Notes: generated from the sequence alone by a model not told the origin. Shown: positions 14,001 to 28,005, counted from the stretch's first letter. The stretch: 64,000 bases of DNA from Baylisascaris procyonis (GCA_037389465.1 JAZARR010000213.1:1088501-1152500), one strand, 5' to 3'. Made by a program: numbers and translations.

Positions 14001-15801
14001 AAAAATGGGCGTCCCTCTACATACAAGAAACATACACACACACATATCATAAGTCGTACTGCGCGAAACCAAATGTTTCATATTTGTCGTTCCGATTGAG
14101 TGTCACACTAAGCAACAAAAAAAAGCGTAAAAACCAGAAACGCATCTAGCACATTGAAACACTCTTTATATAATTAGATAAAGATACAAATAATTTTATC
14201 TTAAATTAGAAAATTAAAAATGTTATATTTGATTAATGAAGAAATGTCATCGATCCAAATATGCTTCATAAACTTGTCTACTTATTTTTTGGAATTCGAA
14301 TGAGTTAACAAATTTTCACTGAATAATAAGTATACGCTAAGCGTGAATTCGTCGATCATCAAGTTATACTATTGCTTACGACGGTAAAGACTGTAAACCA
14401 TTGGAGTGGTTAACGGTATATTTTCTCCGCAGAATTCATACATGAATGGTATAAATGGATAGAGAGGATCGGGAGAGAGAGGGTAGAGAAGGGCTGGGAG
14501 TAGGGGACAAAGATGTTGTCTAAGTTGTAACGGAAACGACGCTAGAAGGTTACACATATCACGAGCAAAAATATGCATGTTATCAAAAAATTTTGCTGCC
14601 GTTATTATTAAGCATAACGATCAATTATGCATAAAAATTAATGCATGAAGCAATTACTACGTTGTTCGCCCATATTTTGGTGAGCTTCGCGCATCTTTGT
14701 ACACAAAATACCCCTTAAATCGATAAAATCTCAAATCTTTTGAGAGAATGCCTCACGTAGAAGGATTCCTGCAGATGCCATTAATAAAAGCACGTTTAAT
14801 ATCTATACTATAGGTTGATGCAAGGTTTAAGATTTCAGAAACGCGATTCCCTTCGTCAAAGTTCTACAAATCATCATTAAGCACAGTACAATTCAGTGAT
14901 AACAACACAGACCATCGCATGGAATATTATAAGCTAAATTTCAGACGATAGCCACGAAATGCCCATATAAGCTTTTCTTTAATCAAGCCATTGCTAAATA
15001 CTTGCATTCTCAAATATCACTCAGACAACACGAAAATTTCAAAGAAGATCGTAGCAACTCAATAGCAAAGCAACTGTTTACACCTAAAAACCAGTACTAT
15101 TTTCATGCGGTATTCGTTTCTACCACTACAAAAGCATATTGCGAATGTAAACTGACGATTCACTCTAACTTACTCTCCAATAGCGCAAAAAAAGTATCAC
15201 AGAAAATGCACTTATGGTAATGTGACAAGCTTTACATACAAGGCGGAAATAAAAAAGTTACTCAGATGGACATATAATATGAATGTAAATAGTTTCATTA
15301 TTTTTTTGCAACAAAAACAAGCATTGAATACAATGGAAAAATAACATCAGTCTCTTTTAAGAGGATTAAGGCTTACGTTGGATGCTAAGAAAGCCTTTTC
15401 AAGATTTCATAAGATTGGAACATTGCTTTTAAGTAGATTTCAAATGATATATACTGATGAGAAATGGATATTCGCTGACCACACGTCACCCTATATCGGG
15501 TTGGCTACTCGGCGTTCTATGGAAGACACAATGCAAAACACGCACAATTTCTTTTGTTGATGGCCGTGCTGAACGGTGCCTTGCTCGAGCACCGAATGCC
15601 CTGCACTACTATCATTATCCACAAAATTGCACCGTCTTTTCGTGGAATTTTTGTGTTCTTATTTGTGGATCGTAATCTTCGTTTCTTAAGACGTATCTAT
15701 GCCACTCGACACAGTTTTTTTCGACAAAATGGTTAACCTATGTGAAAAGTTATCAGAAAAGCCGACATGAGGCGTGTTTTCTACAGATACGCAACTTTCT
15801 A
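11030..15801. other. AT-rich DNA upstream of the receptor exons
   Basis: Earlier exons of the nuclear receptor may lie here or farther right. An open frame at 14369-14578 (minus) ends near a good donor-like gtaagc, but it cannot be placed. Otherwise nothing is seen apart from the mariner scrap at its right end. Confidence 0.5.
15378..15760 (+). pseudogene. Decayed mariner-like transposase fragment
   Basis: The frame from 15378 reads FQMIYTDEKWIFADHTSPY; DEKWI at 15456-15470 is the block around the second catalytic Asp of mariner-family transposases. The frame stops at about 15558, and later pieces are in other frames. No terminal inverted repeats or second D/D box were seen. It is a scrap of an old DNA transposon. 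Confidence 0.4.
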
Positions 15802-16165
15802 CATCACTTTTATATGTGATACAAAAGGGGGGGGGGGCGAAGCCCCTCCTGAGCCAGGTAATTTTAGGGGTCGAACCTGAGTGCTATTTGATAGATCCAA
15901 TTTAATTCAATACAACCTAATTCAGTCTATTCGTCAAGCTGCTTTAGCCCACGACTCCCATAGAATTACAACCGATTTTTGATGTAATCAATCAAACTCT
16001 CCATGACTAGAAGGGCTTTCGAGTCTGATTCAGAAACTGGCGCGGAAGGCCACAAATCTTAGAAAACTCCTGACTGCTGGCGGGACTCGAACCTGAGTAC
16101 TACATGATAGATTCAATTTCATTCATGGCAACCAGCTCAGCCTCTTCGTTGGGCTGCTTTAGCCC
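15802..16165 (-). mobile_element. Composite tRNA-headed repeat element, shortened copy C
   Basis: This stretch matches 46935-47290 of copy B, including gaagcccctcctgagccagg, ggtcgaacctgagtgctatt and the unit with gaaggccacaaatcttagaa. It starts at a G run and ends at gcccaacgaag, which is duplicated in inverted form nearby (ttcgttgggctgctttagcccaacgaa is a near-perfect hairpin at 16145-16171). The tRNA-like head is missing. Confidence 0.65.
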
Positions 16166-16197
16166 AACGAAGAGAAAAAAGCCCAACCAACGAAAAA

Positions 16198-16575
16198 TTT
16201 CTATCCATGATGACGCTATTATATTTCCCAAGGATAGTTGTATAACTCGGCTTTCGTCAGCCTCTTTTATGCCGTACTGTATTGCTGGCCATCGATATGA
16301 GCCAACAATCATTCCCCAAAATCCTCCATTGATATCAAAAAGAACGTAGAATGCGCATAACTCTTTCACTTCTATCAGCACTCCCATAGCTAAAAAGTAC
16401 ACAACAGTTCCAATTTTCTTGCAAGGCTAATCAAAACTGAACAAAAAAAAAAAACACGAAAATCTCTAGCCAATGCAGCAGAATAGCGATCCTTTCAACA
16501 TTGTAGTCATACCTGATAGTAACAGCATTTCTGAAAAGTACTTCCTTATGAATTAAGTTCTCAGAGCATAATAAG
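16198..16575. repeat. Dispersed 375-bp module, first copy
   Basis: From tttctatccatgatgacgct to gaattaagttctcagagca this is nearly identical to 47757-48120. In both places it follows a copy of the tRNA-headed element in the same relative orientation, so it may be part of a longer element. The minus strand of this copy has an open frame (FDINGGFWGMIVGSYRW) that is broken in the other copy, so a coding role is doubtful. Confidence 0.7.
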
Positions 16576-18079
16576 TTTCTCTTCAGAGCGTACGCTTTGG
16601 TTTCTCTTCAAATGGAGAGAGCAGTGCTACTTTTAATCTTATAAAGTGTAAGGGTTTTATGAATAAGCACAGGTACATGAGTACTAGAAACACGACAGTC
16701 CATCGGACTAATAACAGCAATGGAAAGTTATTTATGAATTATAAGAAGGAGAAAAAATTAACAAGATCATAGGCATATAGTAAGGTTCGAGATATTGCAA
16801 TTTTTTACATATAATTAGAAAAATGCGATGAGTGTAATTGGTTAGTTGAATGTGGATGAATCTAATGGATTGTTAAGGGTCATTGCTGCCTTTTGCTAAG
16901 AGCAGTTATCTTTTCTTCATCTGCTAAATCTCACAGCGATGAACATTGCGGATAAATATTTCAGGAAAAACAACGAGAAAAAAGTGCAACAAATCAACGC
17001 ATCTTTTGCTACGAGAGATCCGCTTACGCTTAGAGAGCAGTTTAAGTGCAGTTTAACAGAGCGATAATTGCAACCGAAGAAATCAAATACCGCAATGAGG
17101 AAAGCGGAAGAGGAATGGCAAATGAAAAGACAAATGCTTTGGCTAAAACCATAATTCCCGCAAAATGGTCAACAAAATAATATCCTTTTCTAACGGGTCG
17201 TTTTCTAAATAACTGAAAGCGTGGCATTTCTTCATAACGGTAGAGAATGGAGGAGGGTGCGAAGGGAAAAGATGTTACCCGAGATTTTTGGAAAAAGGAT
17301 TTTGATGGGCAACAAAAAATTTCAAAATCCCCAAATCTGTAAGAAAAAAAGCCGGAAAGAAGCAGAACGTAGGTTCATCAACAATTTGGACAATGCGGAA
17401 AGGAAAGAGAGACGAAATGATTTAACGATCAAAATATGATATGCAAAAGGTGACGAGAAGATTTGTTCACACATGAGATAAAAAAAGAACGATAACTGTT
17501 TCTCTTCCCTCAGAAGTGAGCATTGCTTTCCATACAACATAGCTCATTGCGGTTTAATCCAGCAGCTAGTGAAAAAAATCAAAAAAAAAAAAAAATTGCA
17601 ATTTAATATAAGAGAGCTAGTCACTCTCTATTATTGAAATCGCCAAATGATTCAGGTTGTCTTTATCAGCAGATTTAACCAGTATCATTAGTGAATACGC
17701 ACTAAATGAAAGCTAGAGATATGGAACATTATAAATAATAGTACACTTAGATCACTTTTCGAATCGTACAATGTAAATGTTTGTTCATTTAGCGTCGCAA
17801 AATTAGTTATGAATTTTTTTGAATGGAACTTATATAGTAGTTAGTGAAATTACATTGTAATTCGAAGATGCAGAGATTTGAATGCACGCAATTTTAATTA
17901 AACTATGACAGCACATTTCATTTGGTACACTTCTATCATGCAAGCACTATCGAAACTCTACAAATAGAATATACAATATAATACATCCATCGTTGAAAAT
18001 ACTCTTAAATGGAACAGTTTTTCTTGGATATTTGTGCAGATTATTAATACAGCAGTAATGTTGCCTGTGCTACAAGCAA

Positions 18080-18081
<2 letters not shown>

Positions 18082-18127
<46 letters not shown>
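18082..18127. repeat. (TA)n microsatellite
   Basis: Pure TA dinucleotide run. Confidence 0.97.
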
Positions 18128-18130
<3 letters not shown>

Positions 18131-18752
18131 TTATACCGTGCATATGATGCGAAAAAAATCCGAGCTCATATGGATGCGTTTTCACTGAAACGAAATACGT
18201 TAGTAGCGAAGTCAAAACAACATATGTCAGTAACGCATATACGAGGAAGCAGGCGTAAAATCACTTCAGCGGAAAGAAGACAGTAAGCGAAAGAAGTAGG
18301 TAGATCACTGATAGAACCTAGTTGCCTAAAGAATAAGAAAAACAGGAATTTGCCATCAAATGCCAATTGAAAATGTCTATGAGAATGTCGAAGCGATCGA
18401 ACTAACATCAATATACAATGAGTGATTAACACTAGTCCACCCAATATAATTCTTGGCTTGTAAGAAATCTCGTTGTGTTGTTCGTTGATTGCTATCGATA
18501 TCAGGATAAATAAATTTCATTATGTCTTTCATAATATCTATCTAAGGAACAATGATAATTTCATTTTCTGTTTAGCAGCTTGCGAAGATATAAATGACTG
18601 ATTTATTCTACTTACGCAACCACAAGATTTATTGGAAACTTGATGAGTTTATTTATCATTTCAGAGAGGAAAAACTGAAGGTGATTTTGAGAGATAGTAT
18701 GTGCTTATATTTCCTGAGGGAATTGATAATCAAATGTACTCGAAATAAAATA

Positions 18753-19745
18753 TCAGCCATCGTGCAATATGTAGTTTAATAAAGAAAGCTGCATGAATGA
18801 TGCATTGGTAGCACTCATAAGACGGTATGGTTCAAAAAGTATGCTCCAACATAGAGTAGGCGGAATGCGAAAATGCGTTATCGTGCCTGCCAGGGTTGAG
18901 GTGTAACCATATGGCAGATGTGCAGCGATATGAGGCGAATCAAATTCAATACGGTCAAGCGGCAAGGACATACAGATGGCTGTCACTTAAGGAATGTATT
19001 AGAGAGGACGCTCCAATTTCAGTTGGGATCCTTATTGCGCCTCATCTTGCTGATGAATCAACGGTCATCCGGTGACCATCTCCTCTCGTTCTCGACGAAT
19101 CGCCTTGAAAATCACTTCGAAATGTTCATCGTTCTGAAACATCGTTGTCTCAATGCGCTAGGCAACGATGAGCACGTGTACGCTGGACAACGCGTGATAT
19201 TTAGGGCAGTATAACGTAATCGGCGGGGTGCGTAATCGCCGATTCAGGGAGAGTTCGTATATGCGCGTGTGGGTTGCCACTTGAAATCTGGGTGACCAAC
19301 ATAGTCGAAGGTGCCAGTCGCTGTTCTAATCGCGAAATGCGTATTGCGTGTTGTACACGCTCCTCCTGGTAGCAGCAACAGTTTATGATGGTTGCGAGTC
19401 TTAGACCTTGAAAGGATTTCAGACAGCTCGTCCGTTTAATTCACACTGCAAGCCTCTGCGCCGATGTAGGAACGGCAGGCGTCAACGCGATCTCAATAGG
19501 ACTCCGAAAACATACTCAGCCTGTCTGTCACATCCATTCCGATGACGGTAAAGGTCGCCAGGGCGAATCGACGCGTGAAAAAAACGGAGGACGTCTAACG
19601 CGCATTGCCATCCACCCTGAACGCCGTACATAGGACCCTCCGTCGAATGTGAAGTGTCCCTGTCGCCCTTTTGGCCTCGACGCACTGACCGTCAAAAGGA
19701 GCCTTCTTTCGCGCCATCTCTTCTCTGACCCAAATTGCCGTTATG
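18753..19745. other. Island of higher GC without an assigned gene
   Basis: About 1 kb is visibly richer in G and C than its surroundings. It holds unlinked open frames on both strands (minus 18753-18986, plus 18918-19214, minus 19482-19685), none of recognised family and none with clear paired splice sites. A decayed gene, a mobile element or an unrecognised RNA are all possible. Confidence 0.3.
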
Positions 19746-20131
19746 TGGATAGGTCGAGCTACGCTCGATCTTTCGAGCGCATCTTCGTTTGCAATTGTTT
19801 ATGTCTTTTTTGAAGAAGCCGAAGCGAATTTTACGCTAAAAAATACGCAAACACATACAACAATGTACTTTCACCACGTTTTTTCTGTTGCGTTAGTGCA
19901 TTGTTTTGTAATCAACACACCTCGACCGAAAAGTGGATCATAATGCAGAAACTTTTTTCCTTCCTTGATGCTTAAAATCTTCCCTGTGCAGAAAGTTGTG
20001 CAAAAACAAAGCGAAAGAGGAATATAAAACTTATGGTGGGCATTCTTCTGATCAAGGCGGATACTGAAAAACAATCGAATACTTATTCGAAATTTCAAAA
20101 TTGATAAAAATAGTTACAATGAGAGTCATGA

Positions 20132-20178
20132 CAATAATAATAATAATCTTAGTAACAGTAATAATAATAATAATAACA
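20132..20178. repeat. (ATA)n trinucleotide repeat
   Basis: Two AAT/ATA blocks separated by cttagtaacag. Confidence 0.9.
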
Positions 20179-20353
20179 GCAAAAATATAAGGGTAATTGC
20201 AATATTAGCAGTCACTAATCTCATTGTTTGATCAGAAATGAACGCATTAACCTAATAGCGCATCTGTGTCCAAAGGTCCTGCTTTCCAGGCAGCGATGCA
20301 ATAGACTGCTGCGGGCATTTTCAGTGGTAACGCAGGCGATGAGTGTAACGACA

Positions 20354-20355
<2 letters not shown>

Positions 20356-20448
<93 letters not shown>
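20356..20448. repeat. (TA)n microsatellite
   Basis: Pure TA run of about 92 bp. Confidence 0.97.
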
Positions 20449-20449
<1 letters not shown>

Positions 20450-23400
20450 TAGCTCATTTCATCCCTTTTAATTTGTTATTCAACGACACTAACAAACATT
20501 TACTAACACCATAACACACTAACAAACAAACAAACATCAGTTTTACTAACACCATAACACAAAGAAGGTGGTATGCGCACATGACTAGCAATCAGAAAAG
20601 AATGACATCGCTTGGGAAGAAAAGATATATAAACAAAAAGATGCACTGCTCATACATTTTTTTCTGATGAGGCTCTGTCACAACAATTTGATCTTCTTTT
20701 CGATCATATCAAGCAATCAGTTTGACTGACGTCATGCTGCTGATATATGATATAAACATTGGAAATAGGAGATATATTTATAGGTGATAGTAAATTAAAG
20801 AGTAATTGGTGATATGCAAATTCCCGTTTCCTAAGCGATGGGTAACGTTGAGGACAAGCGAAAATGAAGTGAATAGGCGAGAAAGTATCCTTGAAAATAA
20901 AAAACTTCAAATGGTCTAAAGAGCGAATACAAGGAGAATCACATTCATTGAAGACTGCATTCAAAGATGCAGAATATATTATTCTTTAGTTATATGTGGT
21001 TAATTCGATTGTACTGTATCACGATGAGGTAAATAGCTGTTCGCTACTTACTTACTTCGCTCACTATATTCATTGGTCACCATATTTTGGTGATGATCGC
21101 GCAGCATTTTCCAAGAGGCAAGGCAATAACGCTTCAATTTTGTTTCTCCATTTCTCTCACAGCTCGAAATTACCAAAATTTTGCCATTCTCTTTTATGAC
21201 CTGATAAGCCAAGCTTGTGCACTGCTTAGGACGATTATCATAAGCCCAAAAGAGCCACCTATGCTCTCTTACTACAAAAAGCAACATCTTCCTGGCAAGT
21301 AGAAGCCAGTTGGCCTTGATAAGAGACATAAAAAACTTATAGAAGGCAATCCAAATCTTTTAAAAATATTAGCACTGACAAAATCTATCAATGGAAATTC
21401 TTTTCGGCTGCGAGACTCGAATTCAGGGCATATCATATCGCTTAAACGATCTTTACTCTAGTAAGGTTATAGCGTAAAATTACCCTTTAATGTTTTGCAA
21501 TAGGCGGTCTACATTTCTTAGTTTACCTGTTGAATCGAAAAAATTAAATTTTAAAAATATTAAATATAAATGAAATTAATAATACGGGAATCTATGAATT
21601 AGAGGAGCGTTGAGAGGAGCGTATAGAGTGGACGCATGGAGAAATATCCAGTAAAATGCGACATCAATGATGACCACCGACTAACCTCATTTCCACATCG
21701 CATTCCCCATTGCCCGTTGTGAGCATTCAATTCAAATGCAAATACGCTCATATACATGAATCGAATTGAATTGTGTTAAATTTTGCACTATGTATTGCCT
21801 GATTTTCAAATTTTTAACGAGTTTCTTTCCATCGCTCAACTCCTAGCGACATAAACATTTCATATTAGATCTGATAATCATCTGTGAGCGCCTTCATTTG
21901 TTCCGGTAAACTATGCGGGTAGATTTCTTCCATTCCTGATGAGCATATATCAATCCAGATCTATTTTTACTTTTCAGAGCTATATAATTATACAGAAGAT
22001 GAGCATATGCTTCTGAGAGAAATTATGCAATAGAGACCCAGTTTGACATCTTCAAAGACATGGATTTATTCTGTAGCTTCAGGGGTAGATTCAGCTATTC
22101 AGTAAGCAATAGCTTTTTTATAAGTTAGTGTATCGTCTCAAGTCTTTAGCAGAATTAAGGTATGTCACTGTGAATGGTGGGAAAAATTTAATGCGAGGGG
22201 TAGGGGAGGGGTATGGAAATGGTTTGGTTGAACCATCAGAGCATTTATATGAAAGAGCATGAAACAGTACGCGAATGGAGAACTTCTTGATAGTTTTTCT
22301 GTTTCGCTTCCAATGACAGCATGCATTTTCCTCATAGCAATAGTCCGAAGAGCCCCGAAGCAGTTCAAAATATGCTGCTAGCAAAATTGGCTCAATTAGC
22401 GGTAAAGATATTGTGAAAGAGCCTCATTTGTTTACAAAACCGAAAGATGGACCTATCTTAGTATTTTCTGTGATCCAGAAGAGGACTATATTGTAAAGTT
22501 TCACCTTCTAGGAACCATCCATTTCAAAACGTTTGAAGCATTCTGCAGAAAGCTCGGATTCTTAGAACTCAGTGGTTCGTAGTGAATTTTAGCCATTGGC
22601 AATTTTATGCAGCCGCTTATCTTTTTCCATTCTCTTATCAGTTGTTTCAGCTGAGATTAAGCGGTAACATGATTTGGCCCGGAAGCAAGTACAAAGTAAT
22701 TTTAAGCAGTAGCAGTGGTGCATCTCCGAAAAGGCACCTCACTGAAAGAAGTTAATACGGCAGTGGCAAAGAGCGAGGATATAGAACTCATCCTTCAGTT
22801 ATCGGATCCCTATCCTAGCCATTCCTATTACCATCCTCTCCTCTAGCTCTCCTTTCTTTACCTTTTTTTTTCATTATTCGGCGCGAAAAAAAGGTGTCCA
22901 CAAAATAAAAGTGGTCATTCAATAAGCTCAAATCATGAGCTACTTTAAATTCATTTCGAGTTATGCAAAAAATGGTACCTGTGCCATTATATATGTTTAT
23001 AGGCTTCAAACCCAACGTTATTTTTTGACTTGATTCCATTATTCCGGGGCTTGTTTCAATTTCTGAAGCAAAGGTGCAAGCAGTTCATTCATAATTTTTA
23101 ATCATAATATTTGTTAGCATTGTTGTAAATTTATTTGCAACGATGGAAAGTTGCATTTTTCTGCTACTATTGGCTATACTCGGATTAGATTTTGAAATGC
23201 TCAAGTTGCGCACATTTCTGTTCTTTTGGCTTGAGATTATGGTATGAAATTTGTGCTATTGATGAAACTTATACGTCAATCAGAAATCATTCTCAGCGAA
23301 AGAGCGCAAATACAAACACAAAATTTTTTTGTTGAAAAGGAGGAGGATGGGAGCGGAGAGAGGATATGAATGAACTTTTTACTCAAAATTAAAGAATCAT

Positions 23401-23452
23401 TAGTGGTGTAGTAATGTGCTCTTAAAATCATAATTGATGATCTTAGCTCGCA

Positions 23453-23947
23453 ATGAGTACGTTTCGTAGTTTCGACTTCTCAGCGACAATTTTCATGGCC
23501 ACTACACCTTCTAAAACCATATATAAAAACCCTTCATATGAATGCACTTTTTTATTTCACACACAACGTTTAACCCCGACGATTGCTTCACTTATTTCTT
23601 ACAAAAAAGAGCACCTCGATAATCAAAAGACACCTCGCACTCAACGAATGACACCCATGGACGCGATTTTTCAAGGCTATAAACTTTCAAAATTTTGCTT
23701 TCACTCTTATGGATCATATGCAAATGAGATATTTCAAAGTGACTTTTTGCATGATAGCGTAGAGACTCATTTTTTGATTATTAAAAACCAATTCAGGAAA
23801 TTTAAAGAAAAATTGGATTGGACCTTGAATATTATCGAAGCAAGTTTTTTTTTAAAGTCAATTCATCAGTTTTATCACCATTTGTTGCTAGTATATATCG
23901 ACCGAAAATGCTTGTTATTCGTCAGAAATGACTTCACAGTCATTTAG
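23453..23947 (+). CDS. Orphan open reading frame, 164 codons, doubtful
   Basis: This is the longest non-repetitive open frame in the AT-rich part of the window, starting MSTFRSFDFSATIFMATTPS and ending at the TAG at 23945. Composition is rich in Phe, Ile, Lys, His and Ser, as expected of AT-rich DNA read by chance. No domain, signal peptide or membrane segment was recognised, and no neighbouring exons support it. It may be chance or part of an old mobile element. Confidence 0.15.
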   Translation: MSTFRSFDFSATIFMATTPSKTIYKNPSYECTFLFHTQRLTPTIASLISYKKEHLDNQKTPRTQRMTPMDAIFQGYKLSKFCFHSYGSYANEIFQSDFLHDSVETHFLIIKNQFRKFKEKLDWTLNIIEASFFLKSIHQFYHHLLLVYIDRKCLLFVRNDFTVI

Positions 23948-25302
23948 TGCATATAATTGCAATATAAGAATTTGAAGATCACTACGGTTTAGTAAGCGAT
24001 TATGAGCGAACAATCGCACCGCTAGCTATCATGAACCAAGAGGATTGAATAGGCAAATCATAAGCGAAAATTTTCATGTAAAGGTGTAGAAATTCAATTT
24101 GAAATTTTTCTCTAAGCCTGCCGAATTATTGATGAAGCAGATAAAAAGCCCTGCTTATCAATAGTTTGTTGAAAATAACTGAATTATGCTAGAAATATAT
24201 TTTCAACTTCTTATGGAAATAATTTCCTATTTAGCATTGTGCTTCTCCACTCCTATGGTATCGAATTTTTTGATGCGTTCCAGAAATAAGCGATCGTATA
24301 TTGAAATGTTGCAACAATAAAGATGCATTGTATGCGCTTTTTTTGTTTTGTTTTTCTCTACAGTTCAATGATTCGCCGATATTGGTGCGGGAACTGTATG
24401 GAAGAAATGTGGAATAATGAATACACTGCAAAATAAAGGAGAAAAAAAAACTATACAGAGTGGATAATTGAGTGTACTTCGATTTCAATAGAAATGTCAT
24501 TGTTTTTTTTTTATAGAATATCGCCCGAAATGGTCCTACCTGATATCATCCTCTCTTGAACTGTTGATCCGCAACATTGTTCTTCTGAAACAATGACTGT
24601 ATCGTTGATTCATCAATAAAATCTTCAACCCCCGATATGAGTGATAGCGCTCTCTAGCTGTGATATATCTGGAATATTTTTGACCGACATCGTTCGCATT
24701 TCGGCGACCACCTGCATTTCATTGGCTGCTTTCATTAATTATTTATTCGTAGTTGTTGGTTAAGGCCGAGATGGATGCAAATTGAAGAGCTTTTGACGAG
24801 ATAAATTAAAGCTTGCGAAAATCTGAGCTAATTTATGGGTGTGAAAAAAAAAACGTTGAACGATATTTATGCGTCACAAAAAAAAGGAAAGATTAAAGTT
24901 TGCCCATTAAGTAGAATTTTTAAAAATCTATAATAAAAGTTAACGTTATTTGTTATATAATTTGTCGCTTTCAGTTAACAATGAAATAAATTTTTTTCGA
25001 TGGCATTCATTTTAATCAGTGATTTTTCTTAATTTATCCATCCACTGATAGAAACACAAAGATACACCCACTCACTATTTGAGAAATCGAAATTGTGAAA
25101 TGTTTAACTTGAATACTCAATCATATGAAATGGAAAGCGTTGCTATCATTTCCATTAAAATCATACAGTCTCTTTATAATATATACTCTTTTCTTGTTCC
25201 CTATTTTCTAAATAAGCAATGATGCATTCTAATGCACTTCTAAAGGTGCGCAAAAAGATGCAACCTAGAGAATTATCACAGTTCAACAATTGACGTTGTC
25301 CA

Positions 25303-25405
25303 CACTCTTTTTCTTTTCCCCTTCCTCTTTCTCTTTCTCCCTCTCCGCTTTCTTCTTATTTTTCTTTTTCTCTTTCTCTTTCCTTTCTCTCTCTGTCCCT
25401 CTCAA
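25303..25405. repeat. Pyrimidine (CT) tract
   Basis: About 100 bp almost entirely of C and T on the plus strand. The minus-strand Lys/Glu frame over it is low complexity. Confidence 0.9.
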
Positions 25406-28005
25406 GGAGATGATACAGGATGATGGGCTATTGTGATGAACTGTATTTGGGTGAGATTCGATGATCACATGCAATGTTTCGTGGATTATTGCTGACAGAA
25501 GAATCACTCTCCATTTGTCGATTACTTTCGTTAAAGAGTGACGCCGCACTGTAATCAAAACCATTGTGTCGTGCGGCGATTGTTTATTAGGGAAAATAAC
25601 ACAGATTACGTACAAACACACAAATACACATAAATACGTACATACACACACACTTTCGTGCGCACTTTCGCCTTGAATTGGGTGGGGTGAAAGAGGCAAA
25701 CAGGGGTACGACCTGTGTCAAAGTCGGTGCAGGTGATATATAGGTCATTAGGCTACGGGGCCATCTGTTTGCTTAGAGTGCGCAGCCGACATCCATACAC
25801 ACACGCACACACACACATACGCTCCTCTATTCTATACTTCAAATAGGCACCCCCCCTTATCCCCTCCCTTTTCTAGATGATGCTGAATCAAGATCCAGTA
25901 GCAAACATGTTTAAATTGATAAATGTAACCACGAATATGTGATTAGCGCGAGCAATCTTACTAAATTCGATGATTCCTCTCTTCATCGATCCAGTCACAT
26001 ACATTCGATTCACTTGTGAAAAGCGTCATTTTTTTTCCGTCGAATTCTGGATTGCAGCAAGCGAACGTGATTTCATCCACATATATGTGGATCAATCCGC
26101 CAAAAAACAGTCGGCGATTTATTTCATGGATTTCATTAATAGCTTCTGTTCAATTGCGAGTAATTTAAGTTTTTCCATTGGCGACGCTTCGACCTTTATT
26201 TAGCATCAATTGTTGATGGAAATTTTAAAGTTCATTATGAGCTCTTTAAAAATTCAACCAAATTTTTCGATGCAGCGCTTTCCTTATAAACTAGGAACCC
26301 GAATGGACTGAATATTTTGGAAAGAAAAATTTATCCCTCATAAGAAGAAATCTTATGCCAATGAACTTTACGGCTTGTCAATACTATCTATGCTTTATCG
26401 CTATACTTGTTGCATTTATAAAGTCTATGTGACTTGAATGGAATATTTTTCAATACTTTATAAGCGCTAATTAGTCATTTGCCTAGTGCTCTTTGATTGT
26501 AAACACCACTAAATTGGCAATACATCAAAAAGCATTCATTTTTTTTAGAAGATGAAATACCCAAACATCTTATTTTCGTGTAATTATTGACGAACCATAT
26601 ATTGTTGGTTGTGGCTTTAGACCGAACTGGCCTTCGGGAGAGTCATTTAAATGAGGCAGGAGGATTATATTGGCATAACAAAGAGGACATTTCGTATGTT
26701 GCAATCGGTGTGAACGTGAAATTCAACTTGAAGGCCTCATTGCGTGCTCGTTTCGATTTCTGACCGCACTACGACCTGATGACGAAACTCACTACGACCC
26801 ATAACAGCAGCCTAATTCATAGGGAAGATCCGTTGAATTGAATACGAGGCAAAATACGCCTCGCATCGTTTAACGGATATTGCGAAACGAGTGACCTCGA
26901 ATCGAGTGCCCGATGACCACCATCAATGAGTTACAGTGCCACTATTCTTCAACGGAAATCCCTATGCTCTTCGTCAAAAATAAAACTTGATGCATTGTTA
27001 TGCTTTCACATCAAAAATTTTCCAATAAGCATAAAAAATAAATGAAGACAAAAATAAAACACCATAGCAATTGTTGCGTAAATTAAGTGACAATGCATGA
27101 AGAACATATTTCTTTTCTCGATCAACAATGTATGGAATTCCTCGATCAATCCATCATGCAATACGGTTAGCCACTCCATTATAAGAACACCTGTTATTAT
27201 TGAGGAAAGACCATACTTTAGAAAGGATGTCGCAATAGGTGAAGAGAGGTACACACCAGTTTGAAAAAAAAAATTTATTGTTTGCAAGAGAAATATTCGA
27301 AGAAGAAAACTCGCACAATTACATGAAAAGCCTTATTATATATATAAAAATTACATGAAAAAAGCCTCGTTATGTATATAAAAAATTAAGTTTTAAAAGT
27401 TATTTTTATACCATCACATATTAATAAGCCACTAGTTAAGCATTCTATCAAAGCATACATGATGCTCGAGAGTTGAACCTTGCAAGCAAGGCAACACAGC
27501 AAATTCGTCATAAAGCATTAATGCCATTGCGTAGATGAATGAATGTATGAAGGTGATTTACATCTCAAGATTTTATATGTTTCGATGTTTGATGGTTTAC
27601 TGCAAAAATCCCATACCCCTTTCCGTTTCAAGTTTACTAAATTATTTTCCAATTTTTTCAAGCTTTTCTCTCGCGCAATATTTCTTAACTTTTATTCTTC
27701 ATCTTACATGGTGGGTGTTTAGATTTTTAGAAATTCACCTGTATGATTCTCGGGATTCTCGGTGTTAGTCTTTCTTGGTACTTGATGATAATAAAATCCT
27801 TAGAAATCTATTCTCTCTCCGCTTTTCTAACCTATCACATATTCGTTTCATTCAGTTAAACATAATCGATGTGAAATAGTGAGCGAGATTATCGACCAAA
27901 ACTGCGGTAAATATCCATTTTGAGCAATAATATGCCCACATGAAGCTAATTCTTTGCACATCACATGCTCAAGTGATGAGCAATCCGCACTCATCAAATT
28001 TGCTA

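Larger units (their letters stand above)
16576..28005. other. Intergenic AT-rich region
   Basis: Apart from microsatellites, a CT tract and the GC island at 18.75-19.75 kb, only short unsupported open frames occur. A smaller GC-richer stretch at 26.6-26.95 kb has no credible frame. Confidence 0.5.

Noticed and set aside
14369..14578. Minus-strand frame ending near a gtaagc donor as an upstream nuclear receptor exon
   Set aside because: Its main frame gives a phase that does not match the exon starting at 11029; the matching frame has a stop shortly upstream.
25283..25699. A 138-codon minus-strand frame with Cys/Val and Lys/Glu stretches
   Set aside because: It translates CA-rich and CT-rich simple sequence; the middle part has no recognised motif.
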